A DNA stretch of 64,000 bases from Mesonia algae (GTDB taxonomy: Bacteria; Bacteroidota; Bacteroidia; Flavobacteriales; Flavobacteriaceae): contig NZ_QKYV01000004.1 of the NCBI RefSeq assembly GCF_003253545.1, forward strand, positions 331,787 through 395,786, written 5' to 3'. A program made the position numbers and the translations under genes. A model generated the notes under the pieces. The model made no database searches and was not told the origin of the DNA. It worked only from the letters and a program-made list of their open reading frames with translations. This document shows positions 9,021 through 17,691 of the stretch, piece after piece (within the stretch, counting starts at the first letter, position 1; every line of letters starts with the position of its first letter).

Positions 9021-11165
9021 TTAAGCAGGAATGTTTTTCGCTTTTTCTTCTCTATCCCAATTACGATGTTGGGCAATACCTCCAATAAATTTATCTGCGT
9101 CTTTATTGATAAATACACTAGAATCATCTTTAAAATCTTTACCGTAAGTTGCATCAAATAGCTCTTCACCTTCATTACTTATAGCAATAGGCTTGCAGTG
9201 TTTTAATGATTCATTGATAAACTTTTTCGCTTTAGCTTCATCTAATAAAGACTTTATACTTTTTTCACCTCCAGGAATATAAAGAGCATCAAATAGCACA
9301 CTTTCTGTAGTTAATAAAGCTGCGTCAACTTTATGTTTTTTATCCTTATCACAAGAAACCTCTCCTCCATGCGGAGCAATTAAATTAACAACAGCACCTT
9401 TATTTTCTAAAGCTTTTTGCATAGTATCTAATTCTTTTCCGCTAAACCCGTCGCTTACTAGGACTGCAATTTTACGACTTACAATACTATCGTTTTTTAA
9501 AAAAGTTTGACTTAGAGCAGATGATTTCTCTAAATAATTTTTCTTTTGTCCAGGTTGATGTTTTTTAACATCGGCATCTGCACCAATAGCTTGATTTACG
9601 GGTTGTTCAATATTGTTTGGAATTTCAAGCCCTAAACCTTTAGCTACTTTTTGAGCGAGATCATTGTCTATTTGTGCAATTAAATAGAGCATTCTCTCCT
9701 TTATATGCTCATAAGTACATTTTCCTATTTCAAAGGTATAAGCATCAGCAATATGATTTTTTTCCCAATCCTCTAAACTTCGATAGAAAAGAGCAGGTTG
9801 ACTGAAATGATCGTTAAAGCTTTCGCTTCTATCACGTACTTTTTTGGCGTCAATTCTTTCTTCGTAAGAAGTAAATCCTCCTTGAGCCATTTTTGCAAGA
9901 TGAGGGCAACCTCCTCCAATAGAATTTGGGAAATATGCTGTTTTACCTTTATTAATAGTCATTCTCATGTGTGCATCACGTTGATTGTTGTGCACTTCGT
10001 TTACAGGTCGGTTGATAGGAATTTCATGAAAATTAGGACTTCCTAAACGTGATAATTGTGTATCGGTATAAGAAAAAAGTCTTCCTTGTAATAAAGGATC
10101 ATTTGTAAAATCAAGTCCTGGTACTAAATGCCCTGGATGAAAAGCAACCTGTTCTGTTTCCGCAAAGAAATTATCTGGGTTTCTATTTAAAGTCATTTTT
10201 CCTATGCGTTGTACAGGGACCATTTCTTCAGGAATCAATTTGGTAGGATCAAGAAGGTCAAAATCAAACTTATGTTCATCTTCTTCAGCAACAATTTGAA
10301 ACCCTAATTCCCATTCAGGATAATGACCAGCTTCAATAGCATCCCATAAATCTCGACGATGAAAATCTGAATCGGCTCCATGAATTTTAACAGCTTCGTC
10401 CCAGGTTACCGAATGAACTCCTAATAAAGGTTTCCAATGAAATTTCACAAAATGTGATTTACCTTCAGCATTAATAAGCCTAAAAGTATGTATTCCAAAA
10501 CCTTCCATCATTCTAAAACTTCTAGGTATAGCCCGATCGCTCATTACCCAAATATGATTATGTAAAGTCTCTGTGGTGTGAGATACAAAATCGTAGAAAG
10601 TATCGTGTGCCGAAGCAGCTTGAGGAATATCACGATCTGGTTCAGGTTTTACAGAGTGAATTAGATCTGGAAACTTCATCGCATCCTGAATAAAGAATAT
10701 AGGCATGTTGTTTCCTACCAAATCAAAAATTCCTTCTTCGGTATAAAATTTAGTTGAAAAACCTCTAACATCACGAGCTAAATCTGCCGAACCTTTATTT
10801 CCGGCAACGGTAGAGAAACGTACAAATACGGGTGTTTTTCTTGAAGTATCGGTAAATATTCCCGCTTTGGTATATTTTTCTTGATTTTCATATAATTCAA
10901 AGTAACCGTGAGCGCCACTTCCTCTTGCATGTACAATACGTTCTGGAATACGTTCGTGATCAAAATGGGTGATTTTTTCTCTTAGAATAAAATCTTCTAA
11001 GAGAGTGCCTCCGCGTTCTCCAGCTTTTAAAGAATTATTGGTATCATTTACTTTAACCCCTTGATTGGTGGTCATAGTTTTGCCTTTTCCTTGTTCTAAA
11101 TTTTGCTTTAGATCTTTTGATTTTGAGGTAGAATTTTTATTTTGGTGATGGTTAGAATCATTCAT
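9021..11165 (-). CDS. katE: large-subunit catalase HPII with C-terminal DJ-1/PfpI domain
   Basis: A 714-residue clade-2 heme catalase, converting hydrogen peroxide to water and oxygen. The catalytic His is in RIVHARGSGAHG (His79), the distal Asn in VGNNMPIFFIQDA, and the proximal heme-ligand region is RLFSYTDTQLSRLG. The last 150 residues (KIAVLVSDGFSGKELD, APHGGEV, LYIPGG) form the class-1 glutamine-amidotransferase-like flavodoxin fold typical of HPII. The N-terminus is a long polar Lys/Gln/Asn extension, as is usual. Length is close to E. coli KatE (753). Stationary-phase or general-stress control is usual for this class. No promoter could be fixed. Confidence 0.95.
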   Translation of the reverse strand: MNDSNHHQNKNSTSKSKDLKQNLEQGKGKTMTTNQGVKVNDTNNSLKAGERGGTLLEDFILREKITHFDHERIPERIVHARGSGAHGYFELYENQEKYTKAGIFTDTSRKTPVFVRFSTVAGNKGSADLARDVRGFSTKFYTEEGIFDLVGNNMPIFFIQDAMKFPDLIHSVKPEPDRDIPQAASAHDTFYDFVSHTTETLHNHIWVMSDRAIPRSFRMMEGFGIHTFRLINAEGKSHFVKFHWKPLLGVHSVTWDEAVKIHGADSDFHRRDLWDAIEAGHYPEWELGFQIVAEEDEHKFDFDLLDPTKLIPEEMVPVQRIGKMTLNRNPDNFFAETEQVAFHPGHLVPGLDFTNDPLLQGRLFSYTDTQLSRLGSPNFHEIPINRPVNEVHNNQRDAHMRMTINKGKTAYFPNSIGGGCPHLAKMAQGGFTSYEERIDAKKVRDRSESFNDHFSQPALFYRSLEDWEKNHIADAYTFEIGKCTYEHIKERMLYLIAQIDNDLAQKVAKGLGLEIPNNIEQPVNQAIGADADVKKHQPGQKKNYLEKSSALSQTFLKNDSIVSRKIAVLVSDGFSGKELDTMQKALENKGAVVNLIAPHGGEVSCDKDKKHKVDAALLTTESVLFDALYIPGGEKSIKSLLDEAKAKKFINESLKHCKPIAISNEGEELFDATYGKDFKDDSSVFINKDADKFIGGIAQHRNWDREEKAKNIPA

Positions 11166-11286
11166 GGGATGTGATTTACGGATTAAAAAAATTTAATTAT
11201 AAATACTTCACAGAAACTGAAGAGATAAGATAATATGAAGCATCGTACTCGACGTTTATCTTAAAGACGAAGCATTGTGTATTTAA

Positions 11287-11350
11287 ATTTTATAGGGTCT
11301 CGGCTAATGAAATAAACAGTTATTTAATTCATAATGAAACCCTATAAAAT
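11287..11350. repeat. 12-bp perfect inverted repeat between katE and a small gene
   Basis: ATTTTATAGGGT at 11287-11298 is mirrored exactly by ACCCTATAAAAT at 11339-11350, with a 40-bp loop. It lies upstream of katE and just downstream of the small gene at 11363-11515, both on the minus strand. It could terminate the small gene or be an operator for katE. Confidence 0.5.
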
Positions 11351-11362
11351 CAAAAAAGTGAT

Positions 11363-11515
11363 TTACTCTGATTTTTTAGACTTGTCACCAGAGTTATATT
11401 GAACGCCTTTTTTAGTAGAGTTATCCTTTTCACTATGTACAGTTTTACCAGCGTTAGGAGGGTTCATTTCGGTGTTTTTAGAATTTTCTTTTTGCTTTTC
11501 GTCTTTCTTGCTCAT
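11363..11515 (-). CDS. 50-residue highly hydrophilic protein
   Basis: The frame starts at ATG 11515 and encodes 50 residues, almost all charged or polar (Lys, Glu, Asp, Asn, Ser), with no hydrophobic core. The composition resembles hydrophilin-like stress proteins. It lies upstream of katE on the same strand and resembles in character the small protein at 15344-15487 beside the stress SDR. No named family was recognised. Confidence 0.55.
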   Translation of the reverse strand: MSKKDEKQKENSKNTEMNPPNAGKTVHSEKDNSTKKGVQYNSGDKSKKSE

Positions 11516-11730
11516 AATGTTATAATTTTAAATTAAATTGAATAATTTCTTCTAAATTAATATATGGACTAGTGTTGTATTAACACGATTAACATAATTA
11601 TTAGCAATATTGTCGTTTTAACAATTTAATGGTATTGATAGAATTTGCTGTCATCTCTAAATACATATAATTCTATTCAAATCTTTTTGATTAAATTCTC
11701 AAAATTAATATAGATATTTTCTAATTAAAT

Positions 11731-11880
11731 TTAAAAGTCGTCTAAACCTGCCATTTTACGTAACCTTTGAATGGCTATTTCTTTTTCACGTAATTCATTT
11801 TCTTTTTTTAAAATCTTGTAGGCTTGAACCCCCAAAATCCCAATGGGAATAAGCAATAGTAAGTAAGCTTTTTTATTCAT
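11731..11880 (-). CDS. 49-residue membrane-anchored coiled protein
   Basis: Starts at ATG 11880. An N-terminal hydrophobic helix (AYLLLLIPIGILGVQAY) is followed by a charged, probably helical tail (KILKKENELREKEIAIQRL) ending in DDF. This is a single-pass small protein pattern and the codon use looks like coding sequence. Unrecognised family; function unknown. Confidence 0.5.
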   Translation of the reverse strand: MNKKAYLLLLIPIGILGVQAYKILKKENELREKEIAIQRLRKMAGLDDF

Positions 11881-12024
11881 TTTTCTTTTTATGATTCACT
11901 AAAATACAATAAGCCTCTTTTTTTACATAGACCAATACATATATTTTAACATAATTATAGCATCTAAATAATTGTGTTATAAACCGTGCGGAATGAGTTA
12001 TCAGCATTTTTGATTAATACCTAG

Positions 12025-12034
12025 TTTCGCGAAA
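12025..12034. repeat. TTTCGCGAAA palindrome before DUF421 gene
   Basis: A 10-bp perfect palindrome about 75 bp upstream of the gene at 12108. It is the core of the 16-bp palindrome that recurs in the metal island (28-42.5 kb), but here it lies between genes and in AT-rich flanks. It could be an operator or coincidence. Confidence 0.3.
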
Positions 12035-12107
12035 TTTTGTATATATTTAGTTTGCTTAGACTCTCATACAGATTTATATATTAATTTCTTAAACTGAATA
12101 AAAAGCT

Positions 12108-12659
12108 ATGGAAAATTGGATCTACACTTCGCTTCCTACATTATTAAAAGTGATTATAAGTGTTTTTGTGATTTTTACAATTATTATCATTATCACTCGA
12201 ATTTCTGGTTTAAGAACATTTGCTAAAATGTCTAGTTTTGATTTTGCATCAACCATTGCTATAGGTTCTATTTTAGCTTCGGTAGTTATGAATACAAATC
12301 AATCATTATTAAAAGGAGGTTTAGCTTTGGCTGTAATTATTATCTTTCAAACTATTTTTTCCTATAGTGTTAGAAAATTTGAAAGTTTTAAAAAAGCTTT
12401 TACCAATAAACCTTTAATGCTCATGGTTGATGGTAAAATCTTGTATGAAAATCTCGAAAAATCGAATGTTGGAGAAGAAGATTTAATAGCCAAATTAAGA
12501 GAGGCAAATGTTATTCATTTTAGTGAAGTCTTAGCAGTAATATTAGAATCAACAGGAGATATGTCTGTACTTCATTCCTCAGAAAAATCTGAGCTTCAAG
12601 ATAAATTACTTTTGGGAGTTGAAGGAATACCTTCTAACAGTAAATATTTAAATAGGTAA
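12108..12659 (+). CDS. DUF421 (YetF-like) membrane protein, second copy
   Basis: 183 residues with the same plan as the protein at 6798-7325: N-terminal helices, a TFAKMSSFDFASTIAIGS block (about 40-57), KPLMLMVDGKILYENLEKS, then DLIAKLREANVIHFSEV. Function unknown. It is followed after 2 bp by the SemiSWEET gene, so the two are probably co-transcribed. The two DUF421 genes lie on opposite strands, 5 kb apart. Confidence 0.8.
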   Translation: MENWIYTSLPTLLKVIISVFVIFTIIIIITRISGLRTFAKMSSFDFASTIAIGSILASVVMNTNQSLLKGGLALAVIIIFQTIFSYSVRKFESFKKAFTNKPLMLMVDGKILYENLEKSNVGEEDLIAKLREANVIHFSEVLAVILESTGDMSVLHSSEKSELQDKLLLGVEGIPSNSKYLNR

Positions 12660-12661
12660 TT

Positions 12662-12937
12662 ATGCTAGTAGAAGTAATAGGTTTTCTCGCAGGTATTTTT
12701 ACAACTCTAGCCGCTTTACCCCAGATTATACGCACGTTTAAAGAAAAGAAGGTTGAAAATATTTCTTCTTATATGTTTATAGCTTTATGCATAGGGGTGG
12801 GGTTATGGACTGTTTATGGCATTATGAAAGCAGACTGGCCAATTATCTTAACTAACGGAACTTCTTTTATCCTTAACGGAATAATGCTATTTTTTAAAAA
12901 AAAGTATTCTGTTAAAAGGAAAAATTCTCCCTCTTAA
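12662..12937 (+). CDS. SemiSWEET-type sugar transporter (PQ-loop/MtN3)
   Basis: 91 residues with three membrane helices and the PQ-loop hallmark AALPQIIRTFKEKKVENIS (about 18-36), followed by a later Asn (LTNGTSFILNG). Bacterial SemiSWEETs are about 85-100 residues and work as homodimers that let sugars cross the inner membrane. Overlap with DUF421 transcription is likely given the 2-bp gap. Substrate unknown. Confidence 0.85.
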   Translation: MLVEVIGFLAGIFTTLAALPQIIRTFKEKKVENISSYMFIALCIGVGLWTVYGIMKADWPIILTNGTSFILNGIMLFFKKKYSVKRKNSPS

Positions 12938-13156
12938 CCTAAAACTAATTTCTTCTTGTTTGCTCTTGTAAATAAACTTCTAAGTCGTTTTTGATAGTAA
13001 GCATTCGCAGTTTGTAGCAATTGTGTTAATCTTTTTTTTCATCGAGCTAAACATTTATCGTAATAGAGGCTAATATTGATTTTTTTATCAAAAATAAAAT
13101 CAAGTATTGTTAGTCGCTGCAAGTCATTACGTTATCTCTAAACACTTTATTCATTA

Positions 13157-14173
13157 ATGAACTTTATTTATACAAAGTCGGTATCGCTACCTCATATCAT
13201 TATTGATATTGCAAAAGAACTAAAAACTACTTTTAAAGAAAAATGCGGAGAATATAGTTTAGAAATCCCTTCAAGTAGTGGAGAAGGAGTAATTAAAGTA
13301 AATTCTTTTAAAAACGGTTTAGCATTGCTACAATGGGATTGTTGTTTTCATAAAACATTAGAACTTCAATTTTCTAAACAAAAATGTCATTCCTTAAAAT
13401 TTATATATTGTTTGGAGGGGGAAGTAATCCATTATTTTGAATCACAAAATGAACCTCATACTCTAGCTCAATATCAACATGCCATCGTTGCTCCTACTAG
13501 TGATTCTCACTATACCATTAGATTTAATAAAAATACAAGAATCAAAATATTTGGGATTGAGGTTATTCGGGAAGAGTTTTTACATAAAATAGATTATGAT
13601 CTCCCAAGTTTTAATTTGCCCTTAGAAAATATTTTACAAGATGTAGAAGCAAATAGTTTTTTCTATTACCAAGGATTAAGAAATTTGGAGTTAGCCGATA
13701 TGTATTCTGAAATAAATAGTCCTACATCACACAAATTTCTTGATAAAATTTTTCTCGAAGGACAAACCTATAGACTTTTGTCTCATCATATGTTAGTATT
13801 TATTCAAGAAACAGATTTTACGCACAAAGAAAATAATCTGCGTAAAGCTGAAATTACGCTAATTAAAAATGCTGCAACTTTAATTCTGCTCGAATTATCT
13901 CAGCCTCTAACCATAGAAAATTTAGCAAAAAGAGTAGGGCTTAACCCTAATAAACTACAAATGGGGTTTAAGACCATTTTTCAGTTAACTGTTAATAAAT
14001 ATATTAGAAGGAAAAGATTAGAACGTGCCAAATTATTACTAAAAACTACAGACTTAAATATTTCTCAAATATCTGAAGAGATAGGTATTAGCAGTGTAAG
14101 TTATTTTTCTAAAATATTTAAAGAAGAATACGGAAAAAAGCCTTCTAAATTTAAAGAAAAAACAAAGGTATAA
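13157..14173 (+). CDS. AraC-family transcriptional regulator
   Basis: 338 residues: an N-terminal sensing domain of unknown ligand (about 1-225) and a C-terminal double helix-turn-helix (about 245-335), visible as TIENLAKRVGLNPNKLQMGF and ISQISEEIGISSVSYFSKIF. It is a clear paralogue of the regulator at 21537-22547: both begin with a short peptide containing PH/PF, share 'GEGIIK/R' and 'LNPNKLQ', and have the same length. It stands alone here; its target is unknown. Confidence 0.85.
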   Translation: MNFIYTKSVSLPHIIIDIAKELKTTFKEKCGEYSLEIPSSSGEGVIKVNSFKNGLALLQWDCCFHKTLELQFSKQKCHSLKFIYCLEGEVIHYFESQNEPHTLAQYQHAIVAPTSDSHYTIRFNKNTRIKIFGIEVIREEFLHKIDYDLPSFNLPLENILQDVEANSFFYYQGLRNLELADMYSEINSPTSHKFLDKIFLEGQTYRLLSHHMLVFIQETDFTHKENNLRKAEITLIKNAATLILLELSQPLTIENLAKRVGLNPNKLQMGFKTIFQLTVNKYIRRKRLERAKLLLKTTDLNISQISEEIGISSVSYFSKIFKEEYGKKPSKFKEKTKV

Positions 14174-14175
14174 GT

Positions 14176-15033
14176 TTATATAAAGGGTTCATTCTCAACT
14201 AAAGCTTGTTCAATTTCTTCTAAAGAAGGACTTTTTAGCGCACTAATATTTAGATGTTGAGTAGACCAATCTATATATCCTTTGTTGCGAAATTCTTCTA
14301 AATAATCCATCATTGGCCATTGTCTCCACTTGGATTTAAAGTAATTAGAGTTTTTTATAATACTTTCCAAGTGATTAAGTGGCGGACGATAAAATGAGTG
14401 TTGTTGATGGTATACTTGTAAATTTGTTAAATAAAATGGACAAAGCCTGTTTTTTGTAGCTAATGCAAAATCAATATCTTCAATCCCATATCCAGTATAA
14501 TAATTATCGAATCCTCCAATATTTTCATATAGATCTTTCTTAAGGAAAAAGCCTAGTGTAGAAAATTTTGTATAATCTTCACAAAGTTCTATAGCTTCAG
14601 GAAAATTTTTGTCAGGATGAGAAATAGATATTTCTGATAATGTATCTAGATTTTTTACAGGTTGTGTTAGAAATTGTGAGTGAGCCATAAATAAACCATC
14701 ACGTTGTGAACAAATTCTTTTTAGCTCTTTAAAGTAATCTTTTTCAGGAATACAATCTACATCTAAAAAAGCTAAAATATTTCCAATGGCAGCTTCTGCA
14801 CCTTTATTTCTAGCAGTAGCAAAACCAACATTATCTCTATTTTGATAATGAGAAATTATCTTAATGTTGAGATTATATTTTTCTAAAGCTAATTCGTGAA
14901 TCCCCATTTCTACAATTATAATCTCTTTAGGGTGTTCGCTGTTTTTTTCAATTCCTTTAAGCGTTAAATCTAAATGATGAGGTCTATCATAGTGAGGGAT
15001 AACTAACGAGATTTCATTTTTTTGAGGCCACAT
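14176..15033 (-). CDS. family-2 glycosyltransferase
   Basis: 285 residues with a GT-A fold: SLVIPHYDRPHHLDLTL (9-25), VGFATARNKGAEAA (69-82), the metal-binding DVD at 91-93 within LAFLDVDCIPE, and a downstream GGFDNYYTGYGIEDIDF block typical of galactosyltransferase-like C-terminal halves, where the acceptor and catalytic acid lie. It transfers a sugar from a nucleotide donor, probably to a surface polysaccharide; no sugar cluster surrounds it. Ends 3 bp from the convergent AraC gene. Confidence 0.85.
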   Translation of the reverse strand: MWPQKNEISLVIPHYDRPHHLDLTLKGIEKNSEHPKEIIIVEMGIHELALEKYNLNIKIISHYQNRDNVGFATARNKGAEAAIGNILAFLDVDCIPEKDYFKELKRICSQRDGLFMAHSQFLTQPVKNLDTLSEISISHPDKNFPEAIELCEDYTKFSTLGFFLKKDLYENIGGFDNYYTGYGIEDIDFALATKNRLCPFYLTNLQVYHQQHSFYRPPLNHLESIIKNSNYFKSKWRQWPMMDYLEEFRNKGYIDWSTQHLNISALKSPSLEEIEQALVENEPFI

Positions 15034-15343
15034 AGGTTATGCTTAATTACAAATGATTGTTTAACAAGCATCCAATTTATTGAATAATAATGAGGATAAA
15101 TTAGGGAGAAATGTCTTTTACTTTATTGTGTTAGAAATTATGGTTCTAGTGTTATTTTCAGCGATTTTTTTTGGTTTTATAATTGGAAGGTATTTTCAAA
15201 ACTTAATAATATCTTTTATAATATTCTGAAGAATTTATGCTTAATTATAAATATTATTTAAGATAAAGTTAAAAATTGTTTAATTGAAATTTTGTTTTCC
15301 TGTTTCATTTTTATCTTTCTAATACTAACTAAAAAACACAATT
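15034..15343. other. intergenic region; possible 29-residue membrane peptide
   Basis: 310 bp separating divergent genes. On the plus strand a short frame at 15140-15229 (MVLVLFSAIFFGFIIGRYF start) would make one membrane helix, but there is no convincing ribosome site and no family. No hairpin or repeat was seen. Confidence 0.35.
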
Positions 15344-15487
15344 ATGGTAGGCGGTGAACAACATGAAAAACATCCTGTAGGAGATAAAGCAACAAAGAAA
15401 AAGTACAATGCTAATAAGGAGAAACAGTCTTCACCTTCAAGTAAGAATATTTGGACAAAACTAAAAAACTTCTTTTTAAATAAATAA
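15344..15487 (+). CDS. 47-residue hydrophilic protein upstream of stress SDR
   Basis: Starts at ATG 15344 and ends at TAA 15485-15487, only 4 bp before the SDR gene, so probably translated from the same mRNA. Sequence MVGGEQHEKHPVGDKATKKK then Lys/Ser/Asn-rich, with a short amphipathic end (IWTKLKNFFLNK). It resembles the 50-residue protein near katE in character. Unrecognised family. Confidence 0.55.
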   Translation: MVGGEQHEKHPVGDKATKKKYNANKEKQSSPSSKNIWTKLKNFFLNK

Positions 15488-15491
15488 GAAA

Positions 15492-16340
15492 ATGAGAAAG
15501 CCATCAAAATTTCCAGATAAAAGTCAGTCACAACCAGGAGAACAACATCAAATGGATCCCGTACCAGAAATAATTAGAGAGGATTATAAAGATTCTGATA
15601 AATTAAAAGATAAAGTAGCAATTATAACTGGAGGCGATAGTGGTATAGGAAGAAGTGTGGCTGTGCACCTAGCTCGAGAAGGAGCAAAAATTTGCATTGT
15701 ATATTTAGAAGAAAATGAAGACGCACAAGCAACTAGAGATATGGTAAAAGAGGAAGGTATGGAGTGCCTTTTAATAAAAGGAGATGTGAGAGAGCAAAAA
15801 TTTTGCGAAAAGGTAGTAGAGAAATGCATTAGTCATTTTGGGAAAATTAATGTTTTAATTAACAATGCCGCGGTTCAGTTTCCTAAGGATGATGTTTTAG
15901 ATATTGATGAAGATCAATTAATGAAAACATTTGAAACCAATATATATCCTTACTTTTATTTTGTAAAAGCAGTTTTACCACATTTAAAAGCTGAAGATTG
16001 CATTATCAACACTAGCTCTGTGACAGCGTATAGAGGGAGTTCTCATTTATTAGATTATAGTAGTACTAAAGGAGCTATTGTAACTTTTACTCGTTCTTTA
16101 GCGAAGATGCTTGCTAAACAAAAAATTAGAGTAAATGGAGTTGCACCTGGACCTATTTGGACTCCATTAATACCAGCTACCTTTGATGATGTCACTAAAT
16201 TTGGTCAAGATACGTTGTTAGAGCGGGCAGGTCAGCCTAGTGAGGTAGCTCCAGCTTATGTCTTTTTAGCAAGTAAGGAGAGTAGTTACATTACAGGACA
16301 GTTTATTCATGTAAATGGAGGGGAAATTATTGGAACTTAA
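15492..16340 (+). CDS. short-chain dehydrogenase/reductase, YdaD/YhxC-like
   Basis: 282 residues. The cofactor motif TGGDSGIGR is at 46-54, NNAA near 124-127, the catalytic triad is Ser175-176/Tyr189/Lys193 (NTSSVTAY, YSSTKG), and the C-terminal GGEIIGT block is usual. The long N-terminal extension (about 40 residues with QPGEQHQMDPVPE) marks the subgroup related to Bacillus general-stress proteins YdaD, YhxC and YhxD. The NAD(P)-dependent substrate is unknown. It sits 4 bp after the small hydrophilic gene and 11 bp before MgtC, consistent with one operon. Confidence 0.88.
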   Translation: MRKPSKFPDKSQSQPGEQHQMDPVPEIIREDYKDSDKLKDKVAIITGGDSGIGRSVAVHLAREGAKICIVYLEENEDAQATRDMVKEEGMECLLIKGDVREQKFCEKVVEKCISHFGKINVLINNAAVQFPKDDVLDIDEDQLMKTFETNIYPYFYFVKAVLPHLKAEDCIINTSSVTAYRGSSHLLDYSSTKGAIVTFTRSLAKMLAKQKIRVNGVAPGPIWTPLIPATFDDVTKFGQDTLLERAGQPSEVAPAYVFLASKESSYITGQFIHVNGGEIIGT

Positions 16341-16351
16341 ATTACATAGAC

Positions 16352-16813
16352 ATGGAAGTAGATTTTACAGATTTTATACTTAAAAGTGGTGCCGCTATTT
16401 TTGCAGGTTTATGCATGGGTATTGAACGTCAAATAAAAGGTAAACCGGCGGGATTAAAAACAAATATTCTTGTGGCTTTGGGAGCCAATGTTTTTGTAAT
16501 TATCTCTCTTTTATATCAAAACCACCCAAATACAGATCTTACTCGTATTATAGGTCAGATTATTGTGGGAGTTGGTTTTTTAGGAGCTGGAGTAATATTA
16601 AAAGAACAAAAATCAGAAAAAATTTGGGGTTTAGCAACAGCAGCAACTATCTGGTGCAGTGCAGCAGCCGGCTGTCTTGCAGGATTAGGCTTATATAATG
16701 TTTTAATAGGTTTTTCAGTTATGGTGGTTCTTATCAATTTAATTTTCGGGTACTTTGGTAGTAAATTAAATAATAAGTGGTCAAATTCTTCTCATAAAAC
16801 ACCTGAAAAATAA
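16352..16813 (+). CDS. MgtC/SapB family membrane protein
   Basis: 153 residues with the conserved N-terminal membrane domain of the MgtC family (GIERQIKGKPAGLKTNILVALGAN, near 23-46; GQIIVGVGFLGAGVILK, near 66-82) and about four helices. It lacks the C-terminal ACT-like domain of full MgtC, as in the short SapB subgroup. MgtC proteins influence Mg2+ homeostasis, F1Fo ATPase activity or acid survival. Placed 11 bp after the SDR gene. Confidence 0.85.
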   Translation: MEVDFTDFILKSGAAIFAGLCMGIERQIKGKPAGLKTNILVALGANVFVIISLLYQNHPNTDLTRIIGQIIVGVGFLGAGVILKEQKSEKIWGLATAATIWCSAAAGCLAGLGLYNVLIGFSVMVVLINLIFGYFGSKLNNKWSNSSHKTPEK

Positions 16814-16999
16814 AGAATTCTCCCATTCTTTTAATTGCAAAATATCTGCTTTATAACAATTTTACTGAATTATATCAATTAGATAAATCAAGTAGAGAAA
16901 ATGAAAATTTGTTAAAGAATAATTAAAACCAGTCTTAAAAAGTTAAAAATTTCTACAAGTATTTTAAACTATTCTTAATCAAATTTAAAATAAAAAAGC

Positions 17000-17042
17000 T
17001 TCCCGTTATTTTTATAAGAAACTAATATTATGGAAACGGGAA
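17000..17042 (+). promoter_or_regulatory. 8-bp inverted repeat flanking a start codon
   Basis: TTCCCGTT at 17000-17007 is complementary to AACGGGAA at 17035-17042, with the ATG of the YqcI/YcgG gene (17030) in the 27-nt loop edge. In RNA it could hide the start region and reduce translation. Evidence is only the pairing. Confidence 0.3.
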
Positions 17043-17680
17043 AAAATTACAATTGGTTTAAAGACTGGATCATTAAAGAGGGACATCCTTGTATTATGGC
17101 TCAAACAGTTTTTAAAATGGATAAAGTAGAATTTCATGAATATAACGGATTTGGAGAAAAAAAATCGGTTGGTAAAATGCTAATCGATTTAGAAAACTAT
17201 ATTGAAAATTACGATTTTGACTCTAATGAATTCTTTACATTTATAGCAACTTTTCCTAACGAAACTGAAGAATTGACTGAAAAAGAATTTGAAGAAAAAT
17301 TATGGAGTCAATTGCAACATCTTCATGAAGCAGACGATCATGAATGGGATTCTCGTGTTAATTCAGATCCAGAAAATAGTAATTTTAGTTTCAGTCTTAA
17401 GGGACGAGCATTTTATATTGTAGGTTTGCATCCAAATTCATCTCGCAAAGCTCGACAAACTAAATTTCCTACTTTAGTGTTTAATTTACATTGGCAATTC
17501 GAAAAATTAAGGGAAATGAAAACTTACCAACGTGTAAAAAAACGCATTAGAAGAAGAGACCAAAAATTACAGGGTTCTGTAAATCCAGTATTAGAAGATT
17601 TTGGAGAAAAATCTGAAGCAAATCAGTACAGTGGGAGGTATGTAGAAGAGAATTGGAAATGCCCTTTTCACCATAAATAG
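17030..17680 (+). CDS. YqcI/YcgG family (GntA-like) heme-dependent N-hydroxylase candidate
   Basis: 216 residues matching the YqcI/YcgG family in length and landmarks: HPCIMAQTVF near 19-28, FIATFP near 75-80, LWSQLQHLHEADDHEWD (about 105-121), SFSLKGRAFYIVGLHPNSSRKARQ (about 131-154), FPTLVFNLHWQFEKLR and the ending WKCPFH. One member, GntA of guanitoxin biosynthesis, is a heme enzyme that N-hydroxylates a guanidino compound, so a similar chemistry is inferred here. It is followed at 11 bp by a PaiB-like gene and then, overlapping, by a DUF1989 gene: a three-gene operon. Confidence 0.75.
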   Translation: METGKNYNWFKDWIIKEGHPCIMAQTVFKMDKVEFHEYNGFGEKKSVGKMLIDLENYIENYDFDSNEFFTFIATFPNETEELTEKEFEEKLWSQLQHLHEADDHEWDSRVNSDPENSNFSFSLKGRAFYIVGLHPNSSRKARQTKFPTLVFNLHWQFEKLREMKTYQRVKKRIRRRDQKLQGSVNPVLEDFGEKSEANQYSGRYVEENWKCPFHHK

Positions 17681-17691
17681 ATAACTGTATT

